Below are positions 61,897-64,000 of a DNA stretch of 64,000 nucleotides, piece by piece. The notes beneath the pieces are model-generated. The model saw nothing but the letters and a program-made list of their open reading frames with translations, was not told where the DNA came from and made no database searches. How positions within the stretch are numbered: position 1 is the first letter of the stretch; every line of letters starts with the position of its first letter. Origin of the DNA: Penium margaritaceum (Eukaryota; Streptophyta; Zygnematophyceae; Desmidiales; Peniaceae); NCBI GenBank assembly GCA_023375785.1, contig SZWC01003567.1:126283-190282 (forward strand). The letters are read 5' to 3'. The position numbers were made by a program, and so were the translations under genes.

Positions 61897-62589
61897 GTTT
61901 ATACCTGCAAGGTCATGCATATTAGATCTGCACTGTGATTGGACACTCTGACCGTGGCTGACTCGTGTTATGATCAATAGAAGTAAAGGTAAATTGGATA
62001 CATTTGTGGTCATGGTTAGTGGCACATGCCAACTTTTTCAAGGCATTGCGCATAATAGCCACACCGAGCCACCAGTATTCTACCTTGTTTATACCTGCAA
62101 GGTCATGCCCCGTACATCTGCACAGTGATTGGACACTCTGACCGTGGTTGGCTCGTGTTATGATTCATAGCCGTTTAAGGTACTTGGTAAACTTAGCGGT
62201 CATGGTCACTGGCACATGCCAACTTTGTCAAGGCATTGCGCACAATAGCCATGCCAAGCAACCTGTTTTTTACCTTGTTTGTACCTGCAAGGTCATGCCT
62301 AGTATAATTGCACTGCGATTGGACACCCTGACCGTGGCTCACTCGTGTTATGATCAATAGAAGTAAAAGTCACTTGGATACATTTGTGGTCATGGTCGGT
62401 GGCACATGCCAACTTTGTCAAGGCATTGTGCACACACCGAGCCACCTGTATTCTACCTCGTTTCCACCTGCAAGATCATGCCTAGTATATCTGCACTGTG
62501 ATTGGACACTCTGACCGTGGCTGACTCGTGTTATGAACAAAAGAAGTAAAAGTCACTTGGATAAATTTGTGGTCATGGTCAGTGGCACA
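61897..62589 (-). repeat. Satellite array resumes, inverted orientation
   Basis: About 3.6 monomers in the same orientation as 49,781-54,648, starting at gtttatacctgcaagg and ending at cagtggcaca. The first 60 bp correspond to the last 60 bp before the interruption (54,589-54,648) with four mismatches. The 7.2-kb block is thus flanked by overlapping parts of two different monomers rather than a clean short target duplication. Confidence 0.93.
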
Positions 62590-62635
62590 CCATGTTGCCC
62601 TAGACTTGGCGACTTTGGGGCTAAAGTCGAAGTCG

Positions 62636-62670
62636 CCACGTCGACCTAAGTCGACGTGGAGTCGACTTAG
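62636..62670. repeat. Two overlapping, mutually exclusive stem-loops
   Basis: Stem 1 pairs ccacgtcgac (62,636-62,645) with gtcgacgtgg (62,650-62,659), loop ctaa. Stem 2 pairs ctaagtcgac (62,646-62,655) with gtcgacttag (62,661-62,670), loop gtgga. Both are perfect 10-bp stems and share the same middle arm, so only one can form at a time. A third, weaker hairpin with 7-bp arms (cccagtc/gactggg) lies at 62,699-62,717. Confidence 0.85.
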
Positions 62671-62834
62671 ACTTTTGCTATTTACCCACCCGGGTCCACC
62701 CAGTCACCTAGACTGGGTATTCATTTTTGAACGGGGAAAAATGGGGATAAATCAGCCTTGGGTCAGCGCACAGTTTCGGACACTCGGTCCATCAAAGTTG
62801 ACCTCGCGGCAGCCCATATCGATGGTGCCAGGTT

Positions 62835-62835
62835 N
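62835..62835. other. Single N
   Basis: One undetermined base within ggtt-N-tcaag, upstream of the BED reading frame. Like the N at 33,184, it may mark a join between contigs. Confidence 0.8.
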
Positions 62836-63047
62836 TCAAGACCTGCCACCCTAGCGATAGCCTCGAATGGAACAATGGCAATCTGCGTGCATGAACCATG
62901 AATCCATCTCCACGCTGGCATATCCTTACGTGGATCACATTCCCTGCATATGGACAGTTAGCGGTCCACCCACCTGAGATGTCGACAACGCAGGGCAAGT
63001 CAGTGAGCTCTGTTTGTGTTCGTTACCAGATACTTGAAGACAATGCC

Positions 63048-63710
63048 ATGGCGAGAGGGCCAGCAGCCTCTGCTGTGGCTGCAGCTCGTCCAAACCCAGC
63101 CACCGGTATGGCAGCCGTGCAGCCCCTCCAAGATGACCTGCTGACCAGGGCCCTGTCCAAGGTTTTCAGACCTACTCCAACTGCCGCCGGCTACCCGGGG
63201 TTCTATTGTGGTGCTTGCGGCAACTCCTTTTCCGGTGGGAGTGACCGCATGAGGGGCCACTACGGAGCTACAGTGAGCAACATCGCGAAGTGCAGGGTGG
63301 CCCCTCCAGCTGCCCGTGCGCTTCTTGGACTGCCTGCCCTGGCACTTCCCGACGGGTTCACCGGAGCAGACCCGAAGCTGTTCAATGGAGAGGGTGAAGC
63401 CTGGGGAACCAGGGACCGCCCGGTCAACTGGGCGCAACTGACTGCTGAACGCCAGCGCAAGGCGCTGAGAGATGCAGCCGGGGTAGGTGATAGCGACGAC
63501 GAGGCAGCAGATGGTGCTTGCACCACCGCTGACCGTGCAGTTTCTCCAGCCATGTCCCTCCTCCGTGGAGGCCCTGCAGTCTCCCTTGCATCCCTCAACA
63601 GCAGCAGGCAGACGAGCATGCGTGACCATCTTGACAACAAGGCGAACAGGGAGTGCCAGAAGTCTCTCGTCAAGGTCATGGCGTGTGGGGCACTCCCAAT
63701 CAGCTGGTGA
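63048..63710 (+). CDS. BED-type zinc-finger protein, N-terminal part of a hAT-like transposase
   Basis: The ATG at 63,048 has a good context (gccatgg) and opens 220 codons ending at a TGA at 63,708. The same frame is open upstream to 62,898, but the ATG there leads through sequence that looks non-coding. About 40 residues into the protein lies CGAC, a GNSFSGGSDRMRGHYG stretch, then NIAKC. This is C-x2-C-x(n)-H-x10-C, the arrangement of BED-like fingers at the start of plant hAT transposases, which bind the transposon ends. A linker rich in Ala, Asp and Glu follows, then TSMRDHLDNKANRECQ and KVMACGALPISW. The latter resembles the start of the hAT transposase region (the 'GIPF' type motif). The catalytic DDE core and dimerisation region do not follow. 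Base composition is GC-rich, unlike the satellite. Confidence 0.72.
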   Translation: MARGPAASAVAAARPNPATGMAAVQPLQDDLLTRALSKVFRPTPTAAGYPGFYCGACGNSFSGGSDRMRGHYGATVSNIAKCRVAPPAARALLGLPALALPDGFTGADPKLFNGEGEAWGTRDRPVNWAQLTAERQRKALRDAAGVGDSDDEAADGACTTADRAVSPAMSLLRGGPAVSLASLNSSRQTSMRDHLDNKANRECQKSLVKVMACGALPISW

Positions 63711-64000
63711 GGGTGAACGTGCGACTGACCCGACTTTACGGCAAGGTGAAGGGACCAAAGCTGGCAGACGTGGTCAAGGGCTCTGCTGGAGAGGAAGAAG
63801 CAGAAAGTGGGAGCGACGTGGATGGGGAGTTGGAGGAAGGAGACCAGGAAGATGTTTGGGACCTTGACATTGCAGGAGCACAGGATAGTGGAGATGAGCT
63901 GGAGGCAGCAGCAGGGGCAGGAACCAATGGTGCTGCACGCGGTGATGGGGAGGATGAAGCGGTTTTGGGCGGTGATGATTCTGACACAGACGAAGAGGAT
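63704..64000 (+). CDS. Acidic C-terminal tail of a hAT-like protein (partial, runs off the window)
   Basis: In a different frame from the BED protein, overlapping its last codons, the sequence is open for 99 codons to the window end. It begins LVRVNVRLTRLYGKVKGPK and continues into a strongly acidic Asp/Glu/Gly/Ala stretch. In plant hAT transposases the C terminus ends in an 'NLRL' motif followed by a charged tail, and the VNVRL here fits that position. If so, the whole catalytic middle is missing between GALPIS and LVRVNVRL. Alternatively, the gtgagg at 63,707 is a splice donor and the true next exon lies beyond the window. Confidence 0.5.
   Translation, partial: MVRVNVRLTRLYGKVKGPKLADVVKGSAGEEEAESGSDVDGELEEGDQEDVWDLDIAGAQDSGDELEAAAGAGTNGAARGDGEDEAVLGGDDSDTDEED

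Larger units (their letters stand above)
62590..63047. other. 5' part of a hAT-like element, non-coding, palindrome-rich
   Basis: Satellite ends at 62,589 and a new sequence starts ccatgttgccctagac. It carries several copies of agtcg and its reverse complement within the first 80 bp, then the stem-loops listed separately. Short repeated motifs near the ends are typical transposase-binding sites in hAT elements. I could not see a matching terminal inverted repeat because the other end lies outside the window. No other gene is visible up to the BED frame; a reading frame spanning the satellite border (62,567-62,854) has no recognisable product. Confidence 0.45.

Noticed and set aside
63000-63758. 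Minus-strand 252-codon frame
   Set aside because: It is antisense to the BED-finger frame, which has a clear domain and a good start context.

Overview
This is a 64-kb piece of a eukaryotic nuclear genome, almost certainly heterochromatin. Three things point to this: a very long tandem satellite, a short LTR element whose primer-binding site resembles the initiator-methionine tRNA site of plant Ty1-copia elements, and a BED-finger gene of the plant hAT-transposase type. A plant or streptophyte alga fits best; a charophyte such as Chara is only a guess. I see no rRNA, tRNA, CRISPR or intact housekeeping gene.

Layout. 1-913 is non-satellite flank with one TATA-like box. 914-49,780 is a head-to-tail satellite of 189-190-bp monomers in one orientation. 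At 49,770-49,781 the array flips and continues inverted to 54,648. 54,649-61,896 is a 7.2-kb non-satellite block. It holds a decayed plus-strand gene (54,649-58,079) with an Ala/Pro-rich 87-bp minisatellite and about nine PHD/DC1-like zinc fingers. Next to it lies a minus-strand non-autonomous LTR element (about 58,213-61,896). Inverted satellite resumes at 61,897-62,589. From 62,590 to the window end there is a hAT-like element: palindromes, then a BED-finger reading frame, then an acidic C-terminal frame that runs off the end.

Array history. Monomers fall into three types (A, B, C) that often recur in the order A-B-C, giving a higher-order repeat of about 570 bp. Segments of 3, 6 and tens of monomers have been copied within the array. 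The clearest event is at 24,823-29,695. One 189-bp monomer is repeated about 25.8 times with no difference I could see, and it sits inside an older duplicated segment. The coordinate offset between the two copies of that segment grows by exactly 4,725 bp, which is 25 x 189, across the block.

Decay. The zinc-finger gene keeps one reading frame for about 2.5 kb despite 13 stop codons of all three kinds, and zinc-binding Cys codons are repeatedly Tyr. Where internal repeats allow a direct comparison, TAG stands where CAG is expected. This is the pattern expected from C-to-T transitions in methylated or RIP-treated DNA.

Limits: the short reading frames inside the satellite are by-products of its sequence and are not listed as genes. 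Two N positions and one 61-N gap show that the assembly is uncertain here, so the exact copy number of the homogeneous block needs long reads.
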